Shown in pieces: positions 28,380-36,721 of a stretch of 64,000 nucleotides of DNA. Numbering within the stretch: position 1 is the first letter of the stretch; each line of letters opens with the position of its first letter. Position numbers and translations under genes: made by a program. The DNA lies in contig NZ_SMGK01000002.1 of NCBI RefSeq assembly GCF_004339725.1, positions 930,001 through 994,000 on the forward strand. The letters are read 5' to 3'. The notes below the pieces were generated by a model. The model was not told where the DNA came from and ran no database searches. It saw only the letters and a program-made list of their open reading frames with translations. Source of the stretch: Acidipila rosea (GTDB taxonomy: Bacteria; Acidobacteriota; Terriglobia; Terriglobales; Acidobacteriaceae).

Positions 28380-30083
28380 ATGGCCGATTCCGCATTGCCG
28401 GCTCCAGGCACGATCGGTGGAGCGATCGACGTCACACCTCACCACAAGGCACCTGGCACATTCCTAGAGACGCTGCACAGCTGGGTCGTGACTGTCGACC
28501 ACAAGAAGCTCGGCATCATGTATGTGCTGTATGCGTTGGTCTTTCTGCTGGTGGGAGGCGTTGAGGCGCTGTGCATCCGCATTCAGCTGGGCCGCCCGGA
28601 AAATCATTTTCTGTCGCCCGAGGTCTATAACCGCTTCTTCACCATGCATGGAACGACGATGGTCTTCCTGATGGGAATGCCGATGCTGGTCGGCTTCATG
28701 AACTACCTGGTGCCGCTGATGATCGGCGCGCGCGACATGGCATTTCCCCGGCTGAATGCTTTCAGCTTCTGGATGACGGCCTTCGGCGGCCTGATGCTCT
28801 ACTACAGCTTTATCGGCGGCAGCGGCCTGTACGCAGCCGGAAATGCGCCGGATGTGGGCTGGTTTGCCTATGCACCTCTGACAGCGCGGGCGTTTTCCCC
28901 GGGGCACAGCACGGACTACTGGACGGTCTCCCTGCTGGTGAGCGGCGTGGGCACGATCGGCGCTGCCGTCAACGTGATCGCGACCGTCTTCTGCATGCGC
29001 TGCAAGGGCATGACGATGATGCGGCTTCCGCTGTTTGCGTGGCTCAGCGTGGTTACGTCGGCACTGATCCTGATGGCGATTCCTCCGCTGACGGCGGCGC
29101 AGGTCATGCTGATGATCGACCGTTACCTCGGCGGCCACTTCTTCGACACGCTCGCGGGCGGATCGGCGCTGATGTGGATGCACTTCTTCTGGATCTTCGG
29201 ACACCCGGAAGTCTACATCCTGGTGATGCCTGCCTTCGCGGTGGCGAACGAGGTGATTCCCGTATTTTCGCGCAAGCCGATCTTCGGCTACCCGGCCATG
29301 GTCGCGGCCTCTGTCGGCATCGCCTTTGTGAGCCTGGGCGTATGGGCGCACCACATGTTCACCGTCGGCATGACCTCAGTAGGCAATGCCTTCTTTGCGC
29401 TCTCGACGATGATTGTCGGCATACCGACTGGCATCAAGATCTTCAACTGGCTGGCGACGATGTGGGGCGGCAAGATACGCTTCGCAACGCCGATGCTGTA
29501 CATGACGGCATTCCTTTTCCAGTTCCTGATGGCTGGACTAACGGGCATCATGCTCTCGGTGGCTCCCTGGAACTGGCAGCTGCACAACTCCTACTTCGTA
29601 GTTGCGCACTTCCACTATGTGCTGGTGGGGGCGATCCTCTTCGCGCTGATGGGCGGCATCTGTTACTGGTATCCGAAGGTGACGGGAAGGATGCTCGACG
29701 AGAAGCTGGGCAAGTGGGGCTTCTGGCTGCTGGTGATCGGCTTCCACATGACCTTCGACTTCATGCACATCCCAGGGCTGCTGGGTATGCCGCGGCAGAT
29801 CTACACCTATGAGGCAGGCCGCGGGTGGGACACATGGAATCTGATCGTGTCGATCGGCGCCTTTGTGCAGGCAGCGGCAGTTCTGCTCTTTGCCTACAAC
29901 CTGCTGGTGTCCTACTTCCGTGGTGAAGTTGCCGGCAACGATCCGTGGGATGCATGGACGCTGGAGTGGGCGACTTCTTCGCCGCCGCCGGAATACAACT
30001 TTGTGGCAGACCCGGTGGTCACCAGCCGCAGACCGCTCTGGGATATGAAGCACCCTGAAGATCCGGACTGGAAGTATGAGTAA
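28380..30083 (+). CDS. coxA: Cytochrome c oxidase subunit I, haem-copper A-type
   Basis: Catalytic oxygen-reducing, proton-pumping subunit of ~567 residues with 12 TM helices. Haem and CuB ligands are visible: MHGTTM, HPEVY with the Tyr-His crosslink pair, WAHHMF and VVAHFHYVL. The GHPEVY form retains the glutamate of type A1 oxidases, whereas many caa3 enzymes have the A2 form YSHP, so this pairing is notable. D-channel residues are suggested by MNYLVPLMIGARDMAFPRLN. ATG at 28380 has GAGGAG 10 bases upstream, and a TTG at 28371 lies too close to that site. The gene starts 15 bases after coxB. Confidence 0.97.
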   Translation: MADSALPAPGTIGGAIDVTPHHKAPGTFLETLHSWVVTVDHKKLGIMYVLYALVFLLVGGVEALCIRIQLGRPENHFLSPEVYNRFFTMHGTTMVFLMGMPMLVGFMNYLVPLMIGARDMAFPRLNAFSFWMTAFGGLMLYYSFIGGSGLYAAGNAPDVGWFAYAPLTARAFSPGHSTDYWTVSLLVSGVGTIGAAVNVIATVFCMRCKGMTMMRLPLFAWLSVVTSALILMAIPPLTAAQVMLMIDRYLGGHFFDTLAGGSALMWMHFFWIFGHPEVYILVMPAFAVANEVIPVFSRKPIFGYPAMVAASVGIAFVSLGVWAHHMFTVGMTSVGNAFFALSTMIVGIPTGIKIFNWLATMWGGKIRFATPMLYMTAFLFQFLMAGLTGIMLSVAPWNWQLHNSYFVVAHFHYVLVGAILFALMGGICYWYPKVTGRMLDEKLGKWGFWLLVIGFHMTFDFMHIPGLLGMPRQIYTYEAGRGWDTWNLIVSIGAFVQAAAVLLFAYNLLVSYFRGEVAGNDPWDAWTLEWATSSPPPEYNFVADPVVTSRRPLWDMKHPEDPDWKYE

Positions 30084-30113
30084 GCGAACCCTGAGCCCCA
30101 CGCGAGGAGAACG

Positions 30114-30716
30114 ATGAGCGCAATACCGATTCCTGTCCACCAGGTGGACCAGCCAGCCGAGTGGACACAGCCTTACAAGGGCCGTGTCGGCATGTACTGT
30201 CTTATCGCGGCCGAGTCGGCGATTTTCGCGATCTTTGTTGTCGCCTATGTCTTCTATCTTGGCAAGTCAATGTATGGACCGACGCCGGGCCAGGTGCTTG
30301 AAGTTCCGATCTTCAACACGATCTGCCTGCTGTCGAGCAGCATTACGATCTGGCTGGCGGAGCATGCGCTGGAGCACAACCGCATCAAGCGATTCGGCGC
30401 CTTCTGGGCGGTGACGATCGTTCTGGGTTCCATCTTCATGATCGGAACGGGCATGGAGTGGAACAAGCTGATCTATCACGACGGGCTGACCATCACCACC
30501 AACGTCTTCGGCACGACGTATTACTCGCTGGTAGGGCTGCATGCATCGCACGTGATTGTCGGACTCCTGATGCTGCTGGCCGTGCTTGTGTTCACGCTGA
30601 TGGGCCACATGAAGGAAGAACACGCAGAGCGGGTGAAGACGCTGGCACTCTACTGGCACTTCGTCGATGCGATCTGGGTCGTGGTCTTCACCGTGGTTTA
30701 TGTGATTGGAAGGTAG
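30114..30716 (+). CDS. coxC: Cytochrome c oxidase subunit III
   Basis: A 200-residue five-helix form of oxidase subunit III. Helix I carries GMYCLIAAESAIFAIFVVAYVFY. Conserved histidines and acids of the family appear in YSLVGLHASHVIVGLLML and in the last helix ALYWHFVDAIWVVVFTVVYVIG. The two N-terminal helices of the seven-helix mitochondrial-type protein are missing, as is usual for caa3 and ubiquinol oxidase subunits. It lies 30 bases after coxA and eight bases before the next gene. Confidence 0.95.
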   Translation: MSAIPIPVHQVDQPAEWTQPYKGRVGMYCLIAAESAIFAIFVVAYVFYLGKSMYGPTPGQVLEVPIFNTICLLSSSITIWLAEHALEHNRIKRFGAFWAVTIVLGSIFMIGTGMEWNKLIYHDGLTITTNVFGTTYYSLVGLHASHVIVGLLMLLAVLVFTLMGHMKEEHAERVKTLALYWHFVDAIWVVVFTVVYVIGR

Positions 30717-30724
30717 AAGGAAAA

Positions 30725-31579
30725 ATGAGCGAACAGGAAAATCACGGCCATCACTCAGACAGTATTCATCTGCCCGCGCCGACTACCTGGCCTGTAGTCC
30801 TGGCCTTTGGACTTGCACTGATCTTTCTCGGCATCGTGACCAATCCTGCCATCAGTATTCTGGGGGGCGTGCTTACAGTCTTCGGCACGGTGGGCTGGTT
30901 CCGCGATGTGCTGCCGCATGAGCGGCATGTCGACGTCGAAGTAGAAGTGATGGATCTGAACATCCGCTCCACCCGCGAGCGCGTGGCAAGGATGGAGCTC
31001 GACAAGCCCGGCCGCTATGCGCCGACAGAGACCTATCCAATCGTCTCGGGCATCAAGGGCGGAATTGCGGGCGGCTTTGCGATGATTATTCCCGCGATGA
31101 TCTACGGACTGATCGCGCAGCACAGTATCTGGTATCCGATCAACCTGATGGGCGGCGCGGGTATCGCCAACTGGACAGACACCAGCACGGCGAACATCGC
31201 TGCCTTCCACTGGCAGGGACTGATTGCCGCCTCGGTCATTCACGCCATTACCTGCCTGCTGGTCGGGCTGCTCTACGGCGCCATGCTGCCGATGCTGCCG
31301 CGGCACCCGATCGTGCTGGGCGGCATTCTTGCCCCGGTGCTGTGGACCGGCTTGCTGCATGCGGTGATGAACATCGTGAATCCGGTTTTCGATCAGAGGA
31401 TCCAGTGGGGATGGTTTCTTATCTCCCAGGTCACTTTTGGACTGGTCGCTGGATGGGTGGTGGCGCACCAGAGCAGGATCAGCGCAAATCGTAATCTCCC
31501 GCTTGCGGTCCGCATGGGCATTGAAAGCCCGGGCCTGATGCAGCACGACCATGATGAGAAATCGGAGGACCGCCACTGA
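30725..31579 (+). CDS. Cox-operon membrane protein, subunit IV-like N-terminus
   Basis: A 284-residue membrane protein between coxC and the cytochrome c gene. The N-terminal ~75 residues have two closely spaced TM helices (TTWPVVLAFGLALIFLGIV, ILGGVLTVFGTVGWFRDVLP) like the small subunit IV of bacterial aa3/caa3 oxidases. The remaining ~170 residues add about five TM helices and a conserved-looking GLLHAVMNIVNP segment with no recognised family. The extremes are His-rich (HGHHSD; QHDHDEKSEDRH). ATG at 30725 has AGAAGG four bases upstream. The stop overlaps the next start by one base. It is probably an accessory subunit or assembly factor. Confidence 0.75.
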   Translation: MSEQENHGHHSDSIHLPAPTTWPVVLAFGLALIFLGIVTNPAISILGGVLTVFGTVGWFRDVLPHERHVDVEVEVMDLNIRSTRERVARMELDKPGRYAPTETYPIVSGIKGGIAGGFAMIIPAMIYGLIAQHSIWYPINLMGGAGIANWTDTSTANIAAFHWQGLIAASVIHAITCLLVGLLYGAMLPMLPRHPIVLGGILAPVLWTGLLHAVMNIVNPVFDQRIQWGWFLISQVTFGLVAGWVVAHQSRISANRNLPLAVRMGIESPGLMQHDHDEKSEDRH

Positions 31580-32295
31580 TGCACGCACGAATGATCAAGG
31601 GTGGCGTTGCCCTGCTGAGCGCGCTTACACTCGCCGGCTGCACTAAACCAAAAGAACGCGTCGAGCCGGTACAGCTGCGGCCTGAGCAGGTTGTCAGCTT
31701 CCCGACGCTCTATGCCGAGAACTGCGCGGCCTGCCACGGCGCGCACGGCAGGGACGGCATTGCGCTGGCGCTGAACAACCCTGTCTACCTGGCAGTGGCG
31801 GATGACGCCACTCTCAAGAATGTGATCTCCAACGGCGAAGAAGGCGCGCTGATGCCTGCCTTTGCGAAGAGCGCGGGCGGCTTTCTTACAGACCAGCAGG
31901 TCGGCATCCTTGCCTCCGGGATACGCCAGCAATGGGGCCAGCCGGGAGTGCTCGACGGGCAGAATCCACCGCCCTACAAGAGCGACAAGCAGGCGGACGC
32001 GGCAAATGGCCAGAAGGTATACGCGACCTACTGCGCGAGCTGCCATGGAGCCGACTCCGCCCACGCGGGCAAGGCGGGCTCCATTCTGGACGGTTCCTTC
32101 CTGGCGCTGGTCAACGGACAGACGCTGCGCACGATTATCCTTGCGGGCCGGCCGGATCTTGGTCAGCCGGACTGGCGCAACGACGTGCCGGGACATCCGA
32201 TGACGGACCAGGAGATCACCGATGTGGTGGCGTGGCTTGAGAGCCAGCAGCCGAAAAACCCAGGACAGCCCTATCTGCAGGGCCAGCAGCCGTAA
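31579..32295 (+). CDS. Dihaem cytochrome c lipoprotein
   Basis: A 238-residue lipoprotein: the lipobox LTLAGC places Cys at about residue 21 after a short signal. Two CxxCH haem sites occur, CAACH (~51) and CASCH (~154). MPAF after the first site is a likely axial Met, and the second domain has a candidate Met in GHPMTDQE. It probably replaces cytochrome c1 or a soluble carrier between the Rieske/cytochrome b pair and subunit II. GGAGG lies 10 bases before the ATG, and the start overlaps the preceding stop. Confidence 0.92.
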   Translation: MHARMIKGGVALLSALTLAGCTKPKERVEPVQLRPEQVVSFPTLYAENCAACHGAHGRDGIALALNNPVYLAVADDATLKNVISNGEEGALMPAFAKSAGGFLTDQQVGILASGIRQQWGQPGVLDGQNPPPYKSDKQADAANGQKVYATYCASCHGADSAHAGKAGSILDGSFLALVNGQTLRTIILAGRPDLGQPDWRNDVPGHPMTDQEITDVVAWLESQQPKNPGQPYLQGQQP

Positions 32296-32309
32296 AAGGA
32301 AGAGATGAG

Positions 32310-32867
32310 ATGAGCGAAGGAAAACCAGTAACCCGGCGATCGATGCTGATGTACATCGGCATTGCGATGAACGCCGTTGTAGGGCTTGCCGTAGCTGTTC
32401 CGGTAGTGGGCTATCTCCTTGGACCAATCAAGCGTAAGGGCGCCTACCACCGGTGGATCACGCTGGGGCCCATCAGCAACTTTCCCGCAGGACAGACGCG
32501 GCTGGCGGAGTTCGTAAACCCGTTCAAGACGCCGCAGGACGGCGAAACCGCGAATACACCCTGCTGGGTACGTCACATTGGCGGAGGCAAGTTTCAGGTC
32601 TTCGCTATCAACTGCGCGCACCTGAACTGCCCGGTGCGCTGGTTCCCGCAGTCGGAGCTCTTCATGTGCCCGTGCCATGGCGGGGTTTACTACGCCGACG
32701 GCTCGCGGGCATCGGGACCGCCGCCGCGCGGCCTCTTCGAGTACAAGTACAAGGTCATCGATAACGAGCTGCACATCGACGCGGGGCAGATGCCGACGCT
32801 CGCCAACGAGGCGAAGCTGGTCAACATCACTCCCTGCGGCGGAGGAGACACACCATGCCAGGGCTGA
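32310..32867 (+). CDS. qcrA: Rieske iron-sulfur protein
   Basis: Membrane-anchored [2Fe-2S] protein of the quinol oxidising complex, 185 residues. The N-terminus (VTRRSMLMYIGIAMNAVVGL) looks like a Tat-type signal anchor with a TM helix. Cluster ligands are CAHLNC and CPCHGG, the two Rieske boxes (about residues 103-128), followed by the Pro loop GPPPRGL. The gene overlaps the cytochrome b gene by 13 bases, so translation is coupled. The CAHLNC box differs from the commoner CTHLGC at the second and fifth positions. Confidence 0.95.
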   Translation: MSEGKPVTRRSMLMYIGIAMNAVVGLAVAVPVVGYLLGPIKRKGAYHRWITLGPISNFPAGQTRLAEFVNPFKTPQDGETANTPCWVRHIGGGKFQVFAINCAHLNCPVRWFPQSELFMCPCHGGVYYADGSRASGPPPRGLFEYKYKVIDNELHIDAGQMPTLANEAKLVNITPCGGGDTPCQG

Positions 32868-34372
32868 AAGAAGGCGCGGTCAGCGTCGCAAAGAAGACCT
32901 ACGACTGGATTGAACGCCGCGTTCAGCTCGAAGGGCCGATCAAGAGCGCCGCAATGCACCCCGTACCGCGAAATACGGCGAGCTGGTGGTACGTTTTCGG
33001 CAGCGCCGCGATGACGCTGCTGATGCTGCAGGTGGTGACGGGCATTCTGCTGGCGCTGGTCTATGTGCCTTCCGCCGGGCAGGCGTGGTCGAGCCTGAAC
33101 CTGCTGAACCATAACCTCGCACTGGGCTGGTTCCTGCGGGCGATGCACGGCTGGGGATCGAACTTCATGGTTGCCATCGTGGTCATCCACATGGTGCAGG
33201 TGTTTCTTTTCGGTGCATACAAGTATCCCCGCGAACTGACCTGGACGCTCGGCGTCTTCATGCTGCTGATGACGCTTGGCATGGCCTTTACCGGTCAGGT
33301 GCTGCGTTTTGACCAGGACGCGTACTGGGGGCTTGGCATCGGAGCGTCGATCTCCTCGCGGATTCCTGTCATCGGACACTGGGTGGTGCACCTGCTGCTC
33401 GGAGGGCCGATCATAGGCGGGGCTACGCTGACGCGCTTCTTCGCGCTGCACGTGTTCGTCATCCCCGGCATCCTGCTGGCCTTCACCGGTCTGCATGTAT
33501 GGCTGGTGCTGACGCTGGGCATCAACGAGTATCCGAAGCCGGGCTACATTGTGCGCCCCGGCACCTACGAGAAAGACTACGAGGAGCTGACGCACAAGGA
33601 CGGCATTCCGTTCGTTCCCGATGCGCTGTGGAAGGATCTCTTCTTCTCCGCTGCGATTATTGCGGCGGTAGCGATTTGCGCCTTTGCCTTCGGACCGTTC
33701 GGGCCGACGGGGCAGCCTGATCCCACGATCATCCAGACTGCACCGAAGCCGGACTACTTTTTCCTGTGGATCTATGCGGTGCTGTCGTATCTGCCGGAGA
33801 GCCTCGAAACGCCGTTCCTGCTGGTGGCGCCGGTTATCGGCATTGCCGTCCTGCTGGCGCTGCCCTATGTGGCCGGCAAGGGCGAGAAGAGCTGGTATCG
33901 CAGGCCGGTGGCGGTGCTGGTTGTGGTGACCCTGGCAGTGATGTGGGGAACCTTTACGCACCTGGCCACCTTTACGCCTTGGAGCCCGATCATGACGGCC
34001 TGGAGCGCAGACACGCTGCCGGCGCAGATGGTGCATGCGCAGACGCCGCTCGAACGGCAGGGAGCCATTGTCTTCCAGGGCAAACAGTGCCGCAACTGCC
34101 ACTCGGTGGCAGGAACAGGCGGCATGCGTGGACCGGCGCTCGATGGCGTGGCGACCCGCATGACGGAAGACCAGCTGATCCGGCAGGTCATCCAGGGCGG
34201 CGGCAACATGCCTGCGTATGGCAAGAACCTTTCGCCACCGCAGGTAACGGCGCTGGTGAGCTTCCTGGAGACGCTGCGCAAGCCCGGGCAGCAGCCTGCA
34301 CGGGATTCCGCGCATCCGTTTGAAGCCGGACAGCGTCCGCAGGGCGCAGAAGGCAAGCAGAGTGCTTTTTGA
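32855..34372 (+). CDS. Cytochrome b of a bc-type complex fused to a C-terminal cytochrome c domain
   Basis: A 505-residue fusion. The N-terminal part is a cytochrome b/b6 core. Haem ligands are His pairs spaced by 13 (HGWGSNFMVAIVVIH) and 14 (FALH...TGLH) residues, the latter being the b6-like spacing. The subunit-IV-like half follows (about 250-390), where the expected Qo motif PEWY reads PDYF. Residues about 405-480 are a monohaem cytochrome c (CRNCH, axial Met probably in NMPAYG). The tail is Gln/Pro-rich. It therefore carries quinol oxidation and c-haem electron transfer in one chain. It overlaps both neighbours (13 and 11 bases). Confidence 0.93.
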   Translation: MPGLKEGAVSVAKKTYDWIERRVQLEGPIKSAAMHPVPRNTASWWYVFGSAAMTLLMLQVVTGILLALVYVPSAGQAWSSLNLLNHNLALGWFLRAMHGWGSNFMVAIVVIHMVQVFLFGAYKYPRELTWTLGVFMLLMTLGMAFTGQVLRFDQDAYWGLGIGASISSRIPVIGHWVVHLLLGGPIIGGATLTRFFALHVFVIPGILLAFTGLHVWLVLTLGINEYPKPGYIVRPGTYEKDYEELTHKDGIPFVPDALWKDLFFSAAIIAAVAICAFAFGPFGPTGQPDPTIIQTAPKPDYFFLWIYAVLSYLPESLETPFLLVAPVIGIAVLLALPYVAGKGEKSWYRRPVAVLVVVTLAVMWGTFTHLATFTPWSPIMTAWSADTLPAQMVHAQTPLERQGAIVFQGKQCRNCHSVAGTGGMRGPALDGVATRMTEDQLIRQVIQGGGNMPAYGKNLSPPQVTALVSFLETLRKPGQQPARDSAHPFEAGQRPQGAEGKQSAF

Positions 34373-35219
34373 GCCACCAGCGGCGATAGAACTCTGGGAT
34401 ACCCCGCCAGTAGCCACGGCTGCACTGGTGCTGGCGGGCGTAGTCTACTGGCGGGGCTGGCGGCGGATTCGCCGGACCCGCCCTTCTCTTTTCCCGGACT
34501 GGCGGCTGGGCTGCTTTCTCGCCGGACTTTTCGCCCTCCTGCTGGCGCTTGCCTCCCCGCTCGACACCCTCGATGACAAGCTGCTCACGATGCACATGAT
34601 GCAGCACCTGGTATTCATGTCGGTCGCGCCGCCGCTGCTGCTGCTGGGCGCGCCGGTGGTTCCGATGCTGCGCGGGCTGCCACGGCCTGTGATTCGCCGG
34701 GTAATCGGGCCAATTTTCCGCTGGCGCATTGTGCATGCGCTGCAGAAGCTCTTCAGCAGCCTGGCCTTTGCGTGGCTGGCGATGAACCTCTTCTACCTGG
34801 GGTGGCACGTGCCCGCGGCCTACGAACTGGCGCTGCGCTCCGAGAACTGGCACGACGTGGAGCATGCCTGTTTCTTCTTCACCAGCCTGCTTTTCTGGTG
34901 GCCGATCATCCAACCATGGCCGAGCCGTTTCCGCGGTTCCCGCTGGGTGCTGCTGCCCTACCTGCTCGGCGCAGACCTGGTGAATACGGCTCTTTCCGCA
35001 TTTCTCTGCTTCTCCGCGCGGCTGCTCTACCCCAGCTATGCCAACGGGCCGCAGGTCTTCGGCATGAGCCCGATGAACGACCAGGTTGCGGCAGGCGCGC
35101 TGATGTGGGTGCTGGGGTCGATGATCTTCCTCGCGCCGATCATGCTGATCACGCTGCAGATGCTGTCCCCGCGGCGACAGAGTCCGGCAACGGGCAGCCC
35201 GCTCAAAGCTTTACTCTGA
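34362..35219 (+). CDS. ctaG: Cytochrome c oxidase assembly factor CtaG (caa3 family)
   Basis: Multi-TM protein of the CtaG_Caa3 (PF09678) family, needed for assembly of caa3-type oxidases, probably at the copper step. GTG at 34362, with GAAGG eight bases upstream, gives 285 residues. The open frame extends to 34320 inside the cytochrome b gene. Family landmarks are LDTLDDKLLTMHMMQHLVFMSVAPP, LFYLGWHVPAAYELALRS, HDVEHACFFFTSLLFWWPI and MSPMNDQVAAGALMWVLGSM. His and Met residues in the first and third may bind copper. It is the last gene of the operon. Confidence 0.92.
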   Translation: MLFEPPAAIELWDTPPVATAALVLAGVVYWRGWRRIRRTRPSLFPDWRLGCFLAGLFALLLALASPLDTLDDKLLTMHMMQHLVFMSVAPPLLLLGAPVVPMLRGLPRPVIRRVIGPIFRWRIVHALQKLFSSLAFAWLAMNLFYLGWHVPAAYELALRSENWHDVEHACFFFTSLLFWWPIIQPWPSRFRGSRWVLLPYLLGADLVNTALSAFLCFSARLLYPSYANGPQVFGMSPMNDQVAAGALMWVLGSMIFLAPIMLITLQMLSPRRQSPATGSPLKALL

Positions 35220-35265
35220 AGTCACATCCTTCCACAAAAACCATGTATTCCTCTCACGCTGGTCG

Positions 35266-35284
35266 GTTAGTATAGACAACTAGT
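35266..35284. promoter_or_regulatory. dre-like operator upstream of gntR
   Basis: TAGTATAGACAACTA (35268-35282) matches the core TGGTATAGACCA-type site bound by HutC-subfamily GntR proteins such as NagR/DasR at ten of twelve positions. It lies about 80 bases before the GntR gene, which suggests autoregulation. A second imperfect inverted repeat, GTCTCGATGGA (35310-35320) with TCCATTAGAC (35331-35340), lies between. Binding is inferred from recalled consensus only. Confidence 0.4.
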
Positions 35285-35358
35285 CCTGATACGGAATCTG
35301 TTTTCTTGTGTCTCGATGGAGAATAGGCTGTCCATTAGACTCACCCCGGGTGAACTGA

Positions 35359-36210
35359 ATGCAGTATAAAAAACGCGCCGAGGCAAAAGCCCCCGCGAAG
35401 ACACAGAATGGAACAGGCGTACGCTCGCTGCAGCTCTCGCCGCTGAACAAGACCAGCTTCACGCCCCTCTATATCCAGATCCAGTCAGAGATCTTTGCCA
35501 ATATCCGGAACGGGAAGCTGAAGCCGGGCGATCCGCTGCCGAGCGAGGAAGACCTCTGCGAGGCATTCTCGGTGAGCCGGATGACGGTGCGCCAGGCGAT
35601 CCGCGAACTGAAGGACCAGGGCTACGCCAGCAGCCAGAAGGGGCGCGGCACGTTTGTGACCGAGCCGAAGGTGGAGCGCGATGCGGCGCAACTGCGCGGC
35701 TTTGCGGACTCCATGCGGGCGCTGGGCCTGATACCGGGTTCAAGGGTGCTGCGGCAGGATGTGGTACCGGCAACGGGAGAATTCGCAACGCGTCTGCAGG
35801 TCGCTCCGGGGACGCCGCTGGTTCGCATCGAGCGGCTGCGCACGGCGAACGACCACCCTATTGGAGTGGAAGAGTCCCTGCTGCTGCAGTCGGAGTTTCC
35901 GGGGCTTGAAAAGATCAACTTCTCAAAGCAGTCGCTCTTTGAGGTGCTTTCGACGAGTTTTGGGGTGAGGCTTGGCTCGGCGACCGAGGTGATCGAAGCG
36001 CTGCCGGCCACGATACGCCAGGCCAAGCTGCTCGATGTGCCGGCGCGGTCGAGCCTGCTGGTGATTACGCGCAACCTGATGTCGGTGGAGGGCAGGCCGA
36101 TCGAAGCGGCGCGCTCCTTCTACCGGGGAGACCGCTATCGCGCCGTGCTGCAGGTGCGGTCGGAGGCAGACGTGAAAAACGTGGGCGCTCCAGAAGCATG
36201 GCGGCGCTGA
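35359..36210 (+). CDS. GntR family transcriptional regulator, HutC/UTRA subfamily
   Basis: DNA-binding repressor of 283 residues. Residues ~1-32 are a disordered Lys/Ala-rich extension. A winged helix follows (PLYIQIQSEIFANIRNGKLKPGDPLPSEEDL, then FSVSRMTVRQAIRELKDQGY). The UTRA effector domain occupies about 110-270 (LVRIERLRTANDHPIGVEES, ARSFYRGDRYRAVLQV). UTRA domains bind small metabolites, often sugar phosphates or amino-acid catabolites. No sugar or histidine genes are adjacent, and the gene is followed 18 bases later by nrdR. The ribosome binding site is weak. A dre-like site upstream suggests self-control. Confidence 0.9.
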   Translation: MQYKKRAEAKAPAKTQNGTGVRSLQLSPLNKTSFTPLYIQIQSEIFANIRNGKLKPGDPLPSEEDLCEAFSVSRMTVRQAIRELKDQGYASSQKGRGTFVTEPKVERDAAQLRGFADSMRALGLIPGSRVLRQDVVPATGEFATRLQVAPGTPLVRIERLRTANDHPIGVEESLLLQSEFPGLEKINFSKQSLFEVLSTSFGVRLGSATEVIEALPATIRQAKLLDVPARSSLLVITRNLMSVEGRPIEAARSFYRGDRYRAVLQVRSEADVKNVGAPEAWRR

Positions 36211-36228
36211 CTGCTAAAATCCTGATAG

Positions 36229-36693
36229 ATGAAGTGTCCATATTGCGGGTTTGCACAGGACCGGGTGGTGGATTCGCGCGAGAGTAAAGAGGCCGATTCC
36301 ATCCGGCGGCGGCGCGAGTGCGAGCGCTGCAACAAGCGCTTTACGACCTACGAGCGGCTGGACGAGATTCCTTACATGGTGGTCAAGAAGGACGGACGGC
36401 GCGAGAAGTTCGAGCGCCAGAAGGTCCTGAGCGGACTGCTGCATGCATGTGAAAAGAGGCCCGTCTCCGCGAGCAAGCTGGAGGCGCTGGTGGATGAGAC
36501 GGAAGCGTTCCTGGTGGATTCACCGGAGCGCGAGCGCACGACAACCGAAATCGGCGAACTGCTCATGGACAGGCTGAAGACGATCGATACGGTCGCCTAT
36601 ATCCGCTTCGCCAGCGTGTACCGGGACTTCAAGGACGTCCGCGAATTCAAGGAAGAGCTGGAACAGCTGCTGAATTCGCGCAGCCAGCGTTAA
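36229..36693 (+). CDS. nrdR: Transcriptional repressor NrdR
   Basis: A 154-residue zinc-ribbon/ATP-cone protein that represses ribonucleotide reductase genes according to the ATP/dATP level. Zinc ligands are Cys3, Cys6, Cys31 and Cys34 (MKCPYC, CERC). The ATP-cone starts at VVKKDGRREKFERQKVLSGL and ends YIRFASVYRDFKDVREF. Length and start are standard. It lies 18 bases after gntR and 28 before icd. No ribonucleotide reductase gene is in the window. Confidence 0.96.
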   Translation: MKCPYCGFAQDRVVDSRESKEADSIRRRRECERCNKRFTTYERLDEIPYMVVKKDGRREKFERQKVLSGLLHACEKRPVSASKLEALVDETEAFLVDSPERERTTTEIGELLMDRLKTIDTVAYIRFASVYRDFKDVREFKEELEQLLNSRSQR

Positions 36694-36721
36694 GCCGACA
36701 TGCGCAGTGTCACAGGAGATT

